A stretch of 39,762 bases of DNA from Bacillota bacterium. Its GTDB lineage: Bacteria; Bacillota; Syntrophomonadia; Syntrophomonadales; Syntrophomonadaceae. The number at the start of each line of letters is the position of its first letter. The first letter of the stretch is position 1. This document shows, in pieces, positions 1-8,008 of the stretch. Both the position numbers and the translations under genes were made by a program. Location of the stretch: assembly GCA_023395515.1 (NCBI GenBank), contig JAEWZB010000025.1, positions 1 to 39,762 of the forward strand. Reading direction: 5' to 3'. A model generated the notes under the pieces. The model was not told the DNA's origin and made no database searches. It saw only the letters and a program-made list of their open reading frames with translations.

Positions 1-263
1 CGGCGAATCTGTATGGTATCTGATTTTATCACGAAAAAAACTATGTAACTTTCTACTATCAAATACCGGTACCCTTTAGCCTTCAGGGCGATATCCCTCA
101 CTAATGGGCACCTTTCAGGCATTTCGGAGAGGCTGCTGATCTTTTCTACCATCAGATCATAGTACTTGATGGCCGCCTGGGGTGACATGGTATTGAGATA
201 ACTTACAATATCATTTAAATCCCTTTTAGCATGAGGATATATCCTGATTTTATATTTGCCCAT
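1..263 (-). CDS. RelE/ParE-family toxin, partial (3' end outside window)
   Basis: This is the start of a small protein that runs off the left edge of the window; 87 codons are visible. It opens MGKYKIRIYPHAKRDLNDIV and continues with a segment reading RCPLVRDIALKAKGYRYLIV, the basic, beta-strand-rich pattern of RelE/ParE toxins (the RelE branch are mRNA interferases, the ParE branch gyrase inhibitors). Its ATG lies inside the 3' end of the upstream Phd/YefM-type gene, a 14-bp overlap typical of translationally coupled toxin-antitoxin pairs. I infer that it is neutralised by that antitoxin. The C-terminal catalytic or effector residues are not in the window, so RelE-like and ParE-like activity cannot be told apart. 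Confidence 0.8.
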   Translation of the reverse strand, partial: MGKYKIRIYPHAKRDLNDIVSYLNTMSPQAAIKYYDLMVEKISSLSEMPERCPLVRDIALKAKGYRYLIVESYIVFFVIKSDTIQIR

Positions 264-522
264 GCACGCTATTCCTTAATTGCTGGGCAAACTCCAAAAA
301 GTCCTCTCCCTCTGCGCCGTTGGCAATTTCCTCCTCGGCCTCAGCCAGCTTAGTATACAGGTTTATAAGGGCCTGCTGACGCTCATAAGTTTCAATACTC
401 ATCACCACCATATCACCAACCCCGTTTTTAGTAATAAACACCGGTTCTCTTGATGTATGGCAAAACTCTGAAATCTCATTGGCATTATTTCTCAGATCAG
501 AAATTGGTCTAATACTCGGCAT
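250..522 (-). CDS. Phd/YefM-family antitoxin of a type II toxin-antitoxin pair
   Basis: A 90-residue protein beginning MPSIRPISDLRNNANEIS, the DNA-binding N-terminus typical of Phd/YefM antitoxins, followed by PVFITKNGVGDMVVMSIETYE, the usual core. The acidic C-terminal part would bind and block the toxin encoded immediately downstream, whose start codon overlaps this stop codon. An upstream in-frame start at 546 exists, but AAGGAG lies 8 nt before the ATG at 522, which decides the start. Antitoxins of this family normally repress their own promoter; a promoter and a repeated decamer lie just upstream. The family call is secure; the partner's exact class is not. Confidence 0.88.
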   Translation of the reverse strand: MPSIRPISDLRNNANEISEFCHTSREPVFITKNGVGDMVVMSIETYERQQALINLYTKLAEAEEEIANGAEGEDFLEFAQQLRNSVHGQI

Positions 523-540
523 AGAAAACTCTCCTTGTAT

Positions 541-589
541 TATCAATATTTATGCATATATTATATCAATATTCTGAGAGCTCCGTCAA
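541..589 (-). promoter_or_regulatory. Sigma-A type promoter and possible operator of the toxin-antitoxin operon
   Basis: On the - strand a TTGACG -35 box (plus-strand 584-589) and a TATAAT -10 box (560-565) are separated by 18 bp. The decamer TATCAATATT occurs twice in direct orientation, at 541-550 and 564-573, the second copy touching the -10 box. This is a reasonable place for autorepression by the Phd/YefM antitoxin, but operator function is inferred only from position. Confidence 0.55.
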
Positions 590-781
590 TTTTAGGTCGA
601 GCAGACAAGGGGACATTTAATGTGTCTTATCCAGAAATATATCAACAGATTAGGGCAGCATAAGGCAGCTAGGAAGGGTGTTGGAGGGTAGGAAAAGGAG
701 TAGTTGAAAACCTCTCCAACAGGACAAGTGAAACATCCCCCCCGTTCTGCGGGGAAGAAATTACAAAGTTATATACTTGAG
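590..781. other. Intergenic stretch with no recognisable gene
   Basis: Together with its flanks this is a gap of about 350 bp between the antitoxin and rluD. It contains a purine-rich segment around 670-720 and a short CCCCG/CGGGG hairpin near 740-757, but no conserved reading frame. The GGGGACATTTAATGTGTC stretch near 611-628 might be debris of an old insertion element; this is not supported further. Confidence 0.4.
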
Positions 782-817
782 AAAAAACAACCGTTGTAGG
801 CTGATACCTGCAACGGT
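782..817 (-). terminator. Rho-independent terminator after rluD
   Basis: An 11-bp stem (ACCGTTGYAGG with its complement, plus-strand 790-800 and 807-817, one G·T pair) with a six-base loop is followed on the - strand by TGTTTTTT. It lies about 60 bp past the rluD stop codon. Confidence 0.85.
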
Positions 818-876
818 CTACTTTATAAAATTCGGGAACCAAGAGAAAGTCCCAGATATTACTTTTATCTTATTGC

Positions 877-1791
877 TTAGTGCTTATTCCTTAACTGGGT
901 AAGTATATTCTCCATATATTCGGGTAAAGGGCTCTTAAATTCCATATATTCTCCTGAACTAGGATGGACAAAACCTAAAAGATGAGCATGCAGGGCTTGG
1001 GAATCCAGGTCAAAATGTTTGCGGCCGGAACCGTATAAGGGATCACCTACCACGGCATGCTTAATATAGGAAAAATGCACTCTTATTTGATGGGTTCGGC
1101 CGGTTTCCAATTTTACTTTAATGAAGGTGTAATTTTGGAACCTTTCTAAAACTTGATAATGGCTGATAGCATTTCTACCCTCGGCTACCACCGCCATTTT
1201 CTTTCTTTCTACCTTGCTTCTCCCTATAGGAGCATCAATGGTACCCAGGTTTTCTTTTATTATTCCATGGACCAGAGCCAGGTATTCCCTATTTATAGTG
1301 TGCTCTTTTATTTGCTGAGATAGATTCCGATGGGCGTTGTCGTTTTTAGCCACTACCATAACTCCGGAAGTATCTTTATCTAAGCGATGCACTATACCTG
1401 GCCTTATTTCCCCATTAATACCGGATAAATCTTTAATATGAAAGAGCAAAGCATTTACCAAGGTATTATCCGGATTGCCCTGGGCCGGGTGAACCACCAT
1501 GCCCTTTGGCTTCTCTATTACGGCTATATCACTATCTTCATAAATTATAGTTAAGGGAATATTCTGGGCTATAATTTCAATTTCCCGGGCCTCAGGTATG
1601 ACTACTTTAATTTCTTCTCCTAATTTTAGGCGATAACTGGCCTTGCGTGGTTCACCATCCACTTCTACTTGTTTGCTATCTATCAAGCCTTTTACCTGAG
1701 AACGGGACAAATCATCCAGCTCCCCAGCTATGAAAGCATCTAACCTTTCCCCTTCCCAGTCTTCTTCTACCATTAGCAACTCAATTCTCAT
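877..1791 (-). CDS. rluD: RluD/RluA-family rRNA pseudouridine synthase
   Basis: Converts specific uridines in 23S rRNA to pseudouridine. The 304-residue protein has an N-terminal S4 RNA-binding domain (about residues 8-70) and a catalytic domain with the signature GIVHRLDKDTSG; the catalytic aspartate is D138 in this numbering. Conserved KPKGMVVHPAQG and RTHQIRVH motifs are also present. The start chosen is the ATG at 1791, which overlaps the lspA stop, with AGGAG 11 nt upstream; a GTG at 1803 is in frame but sits directly on that AGGAG. The lspA-rluD order matches lspA-ylyB of Bacillus, so rluD (ylyB type) is the likely orthologue. Which uridines it modifies cannot be read from the sequence. 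Confidence 0.92.
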   Translation of the reverse strand: MRIELLMVEEDWEGERLDAFIAGELDDLSRSQVKGLIDSKQVEVDGEPRKASYRLKLGEEIKVVIPEAREIEIIAQNIPLTIIYEDSDIAVIEKPKGMVVHPAQGNPDNTLVNALLFHIKDLSGINGEIRPGIVHRLDKDTSGVMVVAKNDNAHRNLSQQIKEHTINREYLALVHGIIKENLGTIDAPIGRSKVERKKMAVVAEGRNAISHYQVLERFQNYTFIKVKLETGRTHQIRVHFSYIKHAVVGDPLYGSGRKHFDLDSQALHAHLLGFVHPSSGEYMEFKSPLPEYMENILTQLRNKH

Positions 1792-2233
1792 GTAAACTAT
1801 CACTCCTATCTATGAAAAGGAGATAAATAAATAAACCAATACTGCCGCATACAATACCTATATCAGCAATATTAAATACCGGCCACCAACCTACACTGAA
1901 AAAATCGGTCACACTATTATGAAGGATTCTATCTATAAGGTTGCCAATTGCCCCGCCCACTATTAATCCGGAAAAATATTGCACATAAAACTTAGGTTTA
2001 TATCTTAAATTATAAAAACTAATCAGACCCACTACTAATAAAGCTGCCAATATAAAAAACCACAATTTACCCTGCATTATTCCGAAAGCTGCTCCCGTAT
2101 TCTGAACATAAGTCAGGCTAAATATTTTATCAATTATATATAGACTTTCTCCCACCTGAAAATTATTTATAATCCAAGCTTTACTTAACTGATCCAGTAT
2201 AACTAAACATATGAAACTAATAATATACCTCAA
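1781..2233 (-). CDS. lspA: Lipoprotein signal peptidase (signal peptidase II)
   Basis: Membrane aspartyl protease that removes signal peptides from diacylated prolipoproteins. The 150-residue protein has four predicted membrane segments and the family motifs YVQNTGAAFG, GGAIGNLIDR and FNIADIG. By alignment with E. coli LspA the catalytic pair should be D110 (NSVTDFF) and D124 (NIAD). The start is TTG, supported by AGGAGG 8 nt upstream; no ATG is in a better position. It overlaps rluD by 11 bp, so the two are probably translated from one mRNA. A natural substrate is the amino acid-binding lipoprotein encoded at 22.2 kb. Confidence 0.94.
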   Translation of the reverse strand: MRYIISFICLVILDQLSKAWIINNFQVGESLYIIDKIFSLTYVQNTGAAFGIMQGKLWFFILAALLVVGLISFYNLRYKPKFYVQYFSGLIVGGAIGNLIDRILHNSVTDFFSVGWWPVFNIADIGIVCGSIGLFIYLLFIDRSDSLHEN

Positions 2234-2425
2234 TTAATCATCCTCCTCATAAGAATGTGTTAATAGCCTAGGAATTATCATATTTTAACTGCCTTTAAAA
2301 AGCAAGTTATCCGGTAATAATATATTTGCATTTTCTGGTTGCTACTTTAAGGAATGGATTTCTAGCTTTCGCTAAAACTAGATAGGAAGTTAATAAACAA
2401 CTAACTTATGTAAGGGAGATTAAGG

Positions 2426-3631
2426 GTGAAAAAACAGAATACATTTAAAATGGCTATTTTAGCTTCATCAAACTATATTACGGTATTAGTCAACACAGTT
2501 CTTTTCCCTATATTTCCTTTAATTGCTAAAGCTTTGGATTTAACTCTCAAGGATTTAGCGATAATGGTAGGAATAGTATCTTTTCCTTCTGCTACTATCA
2601 ACTTATTTTCGGGAGTTATAGCTGATCGGCTGGGGAGAAAAAAGGTAATAGTGATCTCACTCATTATTTATGGTTTAGGCGGTTTAGTGGCCGGATTAAG
2701 TGCTATTTTTTTAAAAGAAAATGCTTATCCTTATATATTAGCGGGACGTTTATTGCAAGGTATCGGCTCTTCCACGCCTATGTATCTTACGGTAGCCTTA
2801 GTAGGTGATCTTTTCGACGGAGTGCAAAGAACTAAAAACCTGGGTTTTTTAGAAACGGCCAGCAGTCTGGGCAAAGTCTCCAGTCCTATAATTGGCGCGG
2901 TGATCGGATTAATTTCCTGGTATGCTATATTTTTTATATATCCAATTTTAGCTTTTCCCATAGCCGTGTTAACCTGGTTTTATATTAAAGAACCGGTGGA
3001 AGCAGGTGAGATTAATTTTGAAAACCAGAAAAAGGCTTTTATTATTTTTAAAAATCCTTCCCGGCTTCTAAGCTTATGGGCAGCTTTTTTAATTATTTTT
3101 TGTACTATAGGAACCGGCTTTTGGTTAAGTGATTACCTGGAATCAACTTTAAAAATCAACCAAATACTGCGAGGCGTAATTATTGCTACTCCCGCTATTA
3201 CCATGATGCTCACTACTTTACTGGCCGGTAAAATAAGTGCCTCTATTAATCCACGTTTTATAATGGGTATTGGTATTATTTTGATGGCAGCCGGGATGTT
3301 TCTAATTGCTTTAACCCTTAAAACTGTGTTATTCTGGTTTGTAATCGGTTTAATCGGAGTGGGAGCAGGCTTGGCCATGCCAATTATAGATGCGGTGAGC
3401 ACCTCGGTTAAGGAAGAAGCTATCCGGGGACAGGTTGCAACCATTTTTGGCAGCAGCCGTACTTTCGGGGGAGCTTTTGCTCCTATCATATTTTCCTTTC
3501 TGCTTCATCATGGTATTTCCATAACCTTCTATCCCATTGCAGCCATAACTGCTTTAGCCGGAATAAGCATTGTATTTTTTTTAAAAGAGAAAGACGTCTT
3601 GCCTGACGACCTTCTGGCTCATAGTAAATAA
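2426..3631 (+). CDS. MFS transporter, multidrug-efflux-like
   Basis: A 401-residue inner-membrane protein with about twelve hydrophobic segments. The MFS motif A is visible between helices 2 and 3 as GVIADRLGRKKV, and a motif C-like glycine/proline-rich helix follows (LGKVSSPIIGAVIGL). This is the drug/H+ antiporter layout, but substrate cannot be assigned. The start is GTG with GGGAG upstream. It stands divergent from lspA and is followed 116 bp later by a MATE exporter on the same strand, so the two may form an efflux module. Transport direction and substrate are inference from family. Confidence 0.85.
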   Translation: MKKQNTFKMAILASSNYITVLVNTVLFPIFPLIAKALDLTLKDLAIMVGIVSFPSATINLFSGVIADRLGRKKVIVISLIIYGLGGLVAGLSAIFLKENAYPYILAGRLLQGIGSSTPMYLTVALVGDLFDGVQRTKNLGFLETASSLGKVSSPIIGAVIGLISWYAIFFIYPILAFPIAVLTWFYIKEPVEAGEINFENQKKAFIIFKNPSRLLSLWAAFLIIFCTIGTGFWLSDYLESTLKINQILRGVIIATPAITMMLTTLLAGKISASINPRFIMGIGIILMAAGMFLIALTLKTVLFWFVIGLIGVGAGLAMPIIDAVSTSVKEEAIRGQVATIFGSSRTFGGAFAPIIFSFLLHHGISITFYPIAAITALAGISIVFFLKEKDVLPDDLLAHSK

Positions 3632-3695
3632 AGCTAACTAAAGGTATAATTGATAAGGTTCAATTTCACTGCAGGAATCAGTATTAGTTAAATTG

Positions 3696-3716
3696 ACTTT
3701 TTGGCAGCGGAATCAA
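3696..3716 (+). promoter_or_regulatory. Short motif shared with the EamA upstream region
   Basis: ACTTTTTGGCAGCGGAATCAA lies 31 nt before the MATE start codon. A near-identical 20-nt version with one base fewer and one substitution lies at 26893-26912, 49 nt before the EamA transporter. A GCAGGAAT stretch also precedes it at 3671-3678. The role is unknown; a shared regulator site is one possibility. Confidence 0.35.
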
Positions 3717-3747
3717 GGTTTGATTTTAATAAGAAGGTTTATATAAA

Positions 3748-5103
3748 ATGTTGCTCTTTAAAGATCCGGTACTTAGGAAAAATATTATACGAGTATCTGC
3801 CCCGGCTATCCTGGAAATGAGCTTATATATGCTAATCGGGGTAGTAGATATTGCTATAGTCGGGAGATTAGGAGCTGCCCCCTTGGCGGCGGTAGGCTTT
3901 GGTTCGGAAATATTCTTTTCCTTAGTGCTATTATTTGAAGCTCTGGCTATTGGGGCCAGCGTTTTAGTGGCTCAAGCTAAGGGGGCCAACAATGTTGACC
4001 GCATGGTTAAAACCGGTTTTAACACGGCTTTATTGGCACTCTTAATCGGAACTATTCCCTTATTAATAGGTCTGTTTGGACTGGATAGTTTACTTAGTTT
4101 ATTTAAACTGGAACCTATAGTTTATAGTGAAACCAGAAAATATTTATTAATAACTTTTCAATTTGCACCTATAGCCGTTTTTGTATATATGATTAATGCT
4201 TTTTTTCGGGGATTAGGCCGGACCGAAATTCCTATGTTTATAGCATTAGCTATTAATTTAGTTAATATTGCGGGAGACTATGTATTAGTTTACGGTAAGT
4301 ATGGTTTTCCTAAGTTAGGAGTAGCAAGGGCAGCCTGGGCTACCTCTATTGCTCATTTGGCCGGACTTATTATCCTGGGTATTATATTAATAACTTATAC
4401 TTACAAGCTAAACTTGTTGGCTTATTTTCGTATAGACTGGACTCTGATAAAAAATATCTTAGCTATTGGTATTCCCAGCTTTTTGGAAAATTTATTCTTG
4501 ACTATTACTAATTTCTCCTCGATTTTTCTTATTGTATATATGGGTACGATTGCATATGCTTCCCATCAATTAGCTCTTACGGTTGAATCTATATCTTATA
4601 TGCCCGGCTTTGGTATGGCTATAGCGGCTACGGTTTTAGTAGGTCATGGCATTGGAGCACGGAGCAGGTCAGATGTGGAGAAAGCAGCCCGGGGCACTGT
4701 GGAAGCTGCGCTTATCTTTATGGGCGGCTTTGCTCTGATATTTCTATTTTTCCCTACCCCCATCGCTCGCCTCTTTACATCCGATATCGAGGTTATTACG
4801 GTAGCAGCAACTTTAATCAGACTGGCAGCTTTTGAACAACTCACAGTTGCCAGCAGTATTGTCTTAGGAGGCGTACTTAAAGGAGCCGGTGATACTAAGA
4901 CTCCAATGTTAATCAGCACTATTTTCACCTGGTGCTTCAGATTGCCCTTGTTATATTTATCCGTAATCGTACTAAACTGGCCTATTCAATATGCTTGGAT
5001 TATTTTTATTCTGGACTGGTTCCTTAGAACGGTTACCTTCATAACCATTTACCGGAAAAAGAAATGGCTGCATAAAGCCCTGGATATGGCTAAAGACGCC
5101 TAA
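3748..5103 (+). CDS. MATE-family multidrug/sodium efflux transporter
   Basis: A 451-residue protein with twelve hydrophobic segments arranged as two similar halves, typical of MATE (multidrug and toxic compound extrusion) antiporters driven by Na+ or H+. Family patterns include the N-terminal LRKNIIRVSAPAILEMS, an IVGRLGAAPLAAVGFG segment and GVLKGAGDTKTPM in the second half. The ribosome binding site is weak (AAGAAGG 11 nt upstream of ATG). The last 14 bp overlap the 3' end of the convergent ytpB-like gene. Export substrate is not identifiable; with the MFS gene upstream it is likely part of an efflux or detoxification pair. Confidence 0.9.
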   Translation: MLLFKDPVLRKNIIRVSAPAILEMSLYMLIGVVDIAIVGRLGAAPLAAVGFGSEIFFSLVLLFEALAIGASVLVAQAKGANNVDRMVKTGFNTALLALLIGTIPLLIGLFGLDSLLSLFKLEPIVYSETRKYLLITFQFAPIAVFVYMINAFFRGLGRTEIPMFIALAINLVNIAGDYVLVYGKYGFPKLGVARAAWATSIAHLAGLIILGIILITYTYKLNLLAYFRIDWTLIKNILAIGIPSFLENLFLTITNFSSIFLIVYMGTIAYASHQLALTVESISYMPGFGMAIAATVLVGHGIGARSRSDVEKAARGTVEAALIFMGGFALIFLFFPTPIARLFTSDIEVITVAATLIRLAAFEQLTVASSIVLGGVLKGAGDTKTPMLISTIFTWCFRLPLLYLSVIVLNWPIQYAWIIFILDWFLRTVTFITIYRKKKWLHKALDMAKDA

Positions 5104-6181
5104 GCTTTCTAACCGTCTTACATAGGCGGTATATATTTAGGGTATTAGAACCCATTTCCCTTAATAATTCTGCTCTCAATCGGCTTTTTTCGGTTATTTC
5201 CACCTTAGCATCGGATAAATACATAGCCAGAAGCCCTTGAACCACGGTTAGATGAAAATTTTCCGGGGTTAAACTACCGGCCCTGCTTTTAGCTTGAATC
5301 GTAAACAATTTAAGCCTTTCCAGCATTTCTTGGTCATCATTATAATAAAAGGTAAAATTCAGATCTCCTTCTTTTCTATCTTCCTCTTGATCAATCACAT
5401 AATCCAGCAGTATATGCAGACCGCAAATCCAGGGAAAATAAGCTTCAACTGCAGACCTGGCCGCTATTGGACTCAGATTTTTCTGGCTGGCCAAACTAAA
5501 TAAAGCAAAAACAGCTAAAGTTGAACCTGAGGCTGCGGCAAATTCCTGCCATTTAATTAAAGGGTAGTGATTAGATTGCTCCTGGGCCCACTCTATTAAT
5601 ACTTGCTCTCTTTGGGACCAATCCAAGTGTTTTTTTACTTGTAAATGGATATAAAGATTAGCCAGATTAATCAGGTCTGGATAAACCACATCATAGGAAG
5701 GCAGCTCTCTAACTATTTTTTGGCAACAGCTTACTAATTCCCCTAGATAACCGGAATCATCTGTATAGGCATAATCATGGTAATAATCCTTATAATTCGC
5801 TCTCGGGCTAAGGGCATCAATTAAAGCCTGATGCAGGGTAAAAAAAGCCTTTTCCTCCGTTACTCCGGCCCGGTCACATAAGTTATCTAAATAATCACAA
5901 ATAGTTTGATAAGCCACAATTAAATCTATTAAATCATTTCCATCTGCATAATTAAGAGCATAAACGGCCCCGCCGTGACAATGAAAAGCTTTGTTTTTTA
6001 AGCTGGTAAGGGCTTGGGCTTGCAAGATTTTATCTTCTATCTTGTTAGCTTGACATTCCCAATATCTAAGTTTTTTCTTAACTTGGGGCAAAATTTTAAA
6101 AATATAGCGGAATAAAATCTGCCCTTGGCTGGCTCCGGTAGGTTGCGGCCAGCTTTTTTCTAACTCAATTGCATTTTCCAT
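5090..6181 (-). CDS. ytpB: YtpB/DUF2600-family tetraprenyl-beta-curcumene synthase-like protein
   Basis: A 363-residue protein close in length to Bacillus YtpB, which cyclises a C35 polyprenyl diphosphate to tetraprenyl-beta-curcumene, a sesquarterpene precursor. Family-like acidic segments are present: TICDYLDNLCDRAG (about residues 92-105) and LLDYVIDQEEDRKEGDLNF (about 257-275), candidates for magnesium/diphosphate binding. The start at 6181 has GGAGG 7 nt upstream. It overlaps the polyprenyl diphosphate synthase gene by 22 bp, so substrate maker and cyclase are made together. Function as a terpene synthase is inferred from family and neighbour; the exact chain length is not known. Confidence 0.83.
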   Translation of the reverse strand: MENAIELEKSWPQPTGASQGQILFRYIFKILPQVKKKLRYWECQANKIEDKILQAQALTSLKNKAFHCHGGAVYALNYADGNDLIDLIVAYQTICDYLDNLCDRAGVTEEKAFFTLHQALIDALSPRANYKDYYHDYAYTDDSGYLGELVSCCQKIVRELPSYDVVYPDLINLANLYIHLQVKKHLDWSQREQVLIEWAQEQSNHYPLIKWQEFAAASGSTLAVFALFSLASQKNLSPIAARSAVEAYFPWICGLHILLDYVIDQEEDRKEGDLNFTFYYNDDQEMLERLKLFTIQAKSRAGSLTPENFHLTVVQGLLAMYLSDAKVEITEKSRLRAELLREMGSNTLNIYRLCKTVRKLRRL

Positions 6182-7125
6182 TCCGAATCCTCCGCCGCTG
6201 CATTTATTTTCATCTTTTTGTAATAATTATCTAACACATATAAACCTAAATCTTGCAGCTTTTTTTGTACTGGTGAAGACGGTAATTCCGCCATCACATT
6301 TAAACCTGACTCCAAAAATACCCGGGCCCGGCGTAAAGATTCATTAATAGCCCCAGTTTCCTCAAGTAGTTTAATAATCTGAGGAAATGTATCACTATTA
6401 ACTCCGTTGTTTTCTAAAATAGTCTTTAAAGCTTCACCCTGTTTAGGGTCCTTTAAAGCTATTATGACCGGCAAAGTAATATTCCCCTGGATTAAATCAT
6501 GGCCGGTAGTTTTGCCTAAAAGGGCTGTATCGGAAGAAAAATCCAGAATATCATCTATGATTTGATAAGCATAGCCTATGCATAGCCCATATTGTTCCAA
6601 GAGAGACACTTCATGGACAGACATATTAGAGGCCAGAGCCCCCACTTTACAACTGGAGGCAAATAAACAGGCGGTCTTACGGTAGGTCTTATCATAATAA
6701 TCTTCTTCACCAATATTAAAATCATATAACATGCTTAATTGCTTAATCTCACCGGAGCACATTATCTGAATAGTTTCCGTAATGTTTTCTAAAATCAGAG
6801 GAAGATTATGACGGTTGATAAGATTAAAGGAAGTAGCGAAAAGATAATCACCAGTTAAAACACTGATTTGATTACCCCATACACTATTAAGGCTTTCTTT
6901 ACCCCGGCGGGTATAGGAGTTATCTATCACATCATCATGGATTAAGGAAGCCAAGTGAATTAACTCCACCGCTACCGCTACATCACATACTATTTTCTCA
7001 TCATGGGGGTTTAAGGAAGCAGTAAGATGAACCAGCCTGGGTCTTAACATCTTGCCGCTGGTTTGTAAGAGATAGTCAATAACATTATCAATTTGCAGGC
7101 TATTAGTTTGTAAAACTTGTCTCAT
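6160..7125 (-). CDS. Polyprenyl diphosphate synthase (trans-isoprenyl chain elongation)
   Basis: Condenses isopentenyl diphosphate units into all-trans polyprenyl diphosphates. Both Asp-rich motifs are present: LIHDDVIDN near the N-terminus and QIIDDILDF in the second half, with GKMLRPR before the first. Chain length could be C30-C40; the overlapping YtpB-like cyclase gene favours C35. From the ATG at 7125 the protein has 321 residues but lacks about 20 usual N-terminal residues. The same frame stays open upstream and encodes FPLKPIQER, which resembles the family N-terminus. It contains no ATG, GTG or TTG, but ATT at 7185 follows AGGGAG by 9 nt. A start at that AUU (341 residues) is plausible. 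No HepS-like subunit is visible. Confidence 0.9.
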   Translation of the reverse strand: MRQVLQTNSLQIDNVIDYLLQTSGKMLRPRLVHLTASLNPHDEKIVCDVAVAVELIHLASLIHDDVIDNSYTRRGKESLNSVWGNQISVLTGDYLFATSFNLINRHNLPLILENITETIQIMCSGEIKQLSMLYDFNIGEEDYYDKTYRKTACLFASSCKVGALASNMSVHEVSLLEQYGLCIGYAYQIIDDILDFSSDTALLGKTTGHDLIQGNITLPVIIALKDPKQGEALKTILENNGVNSDTFPQIIKLLEETGAINESLRRARVFLESGLNVMAELPSSPVQKKLQDLGLYVLDNYYKKMKINAAAEDSEWKMQLS

Positions 7126-7254
7126 TCTTTCCTGAATAGGTTTAAGGGGAAATTTATATGGTTGAATAGTTGATTCTGCACTAATGGCACAACACTCCCT
7201 ATTATTGTCAATTATTGACTATCATTGTGCCCATTATAGATACAGAATATACCA

Positions 7255-7986
7255 TTATTGCAGTAAACGGTCTTTTATTTGATTATGTGCAAACATTTCT
7301 ATTTCATCATCCAGTTTAATATGATTTTCTATATTTTTACGTTCCAACATTTTATTTATAAAGAAATCTGCTATTACCGGGTTTTTAGGCAGTATGGGAC
7401 CATGTAGATAAGTACCGATTAAATTCTTATACCAAATTCCTTCCTGCCTATCTTCCCCATTATTACCGTTGCCCTTAACTACCAGGCCAAAAGGCTGTAG
7501 GTCTTCATCCGCAAAAAAGGTCCGCCCACTATGGTTCTCAAAACCTACTACCGTTACCTCTTCATTATTTAGCTTAGTTTTAAGCAGAATATTGCCGATG
7601 AGCCGATCTTCTCTGCCTTCGGTATAAAAATTAAATAAACTTAAACCCGCAATCTTTTTTTCTTTGGATGGTTTATAAGAAGTCCCTAATAATTGATAGG
7701 CACCACAAACAAATAGCATAGGTAAGCCATTCTCAATAGAAGCCCTAAGACTATCCGCTTTTTTAAATAAATCATGACAAACTAAATTCTGTTCCCGGTC
7801 CGAGCCACCGCCCATAAACAACATATCATACTGGTCAAAGTCAACCTGGCTATGTAAATTAACCTTTACAATATTGGCTTTATGGCCATACCATTCCAGG
7901 CGCTTTTTTAGACAAATCAAGTTGCCTCTATCCCCGTAAAGATCCATTAAATCAGGATACATATGGGCTATATAGAAAACTGCCAT
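7255..7986 (-). CDS. gatD: Lipid II isoglutaminyl synthase, glutaminase subunit GatD
   Basis: Class I glutamine amidotransferase that releases ammonia for amidation of the D-glutamate in lipid II by its partner MurT. The 243-residue protein has the CobB/CobQ-like fold with the nucleophile in PMLFVCGAYQLLG (C94, the same number as in Staphylococcus aureus GatD) and the active-site histidine in GTYLHGP (H195). AAGGTGG lies 7 nt before the ATG. It follows murT by 22 bp in the same operon, the usual pairing, so the assignment rests on both motifs and context. Confidence 0.92.
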   Translation of the reverse strand: MAVFYIAHMYPDLMDLYGDRGNLICLKKRLEWYGHKANIVKVNLHSQVDFDQYDMLFMGGGSDREQNLVCHDLFKKADSLRASIENGLPMLFVCGAYQLLGTSYKPSKEKKIAGLSLFNFYTEGREDRLIGNILLKTKLNNEEVTVVGFENHSGRTFFADEDLQPFGLVVKGNGNNGEDRQEGIWYKNLIGTYLHGPILPKNPVIADFFINKMLERKNIENHIKLDDEIEMFAHNQIKDRLLQ

Positions 7987-8008
7987 TTATACCACCTTAA
8001 TTTATTTA

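Noticed and set aside
611..628. GGGGACATTTAATGTGTC as an insertion-element remnant
   Set aside because: Only a short stretch is similar to known repeats; no ends or transposase are visible.
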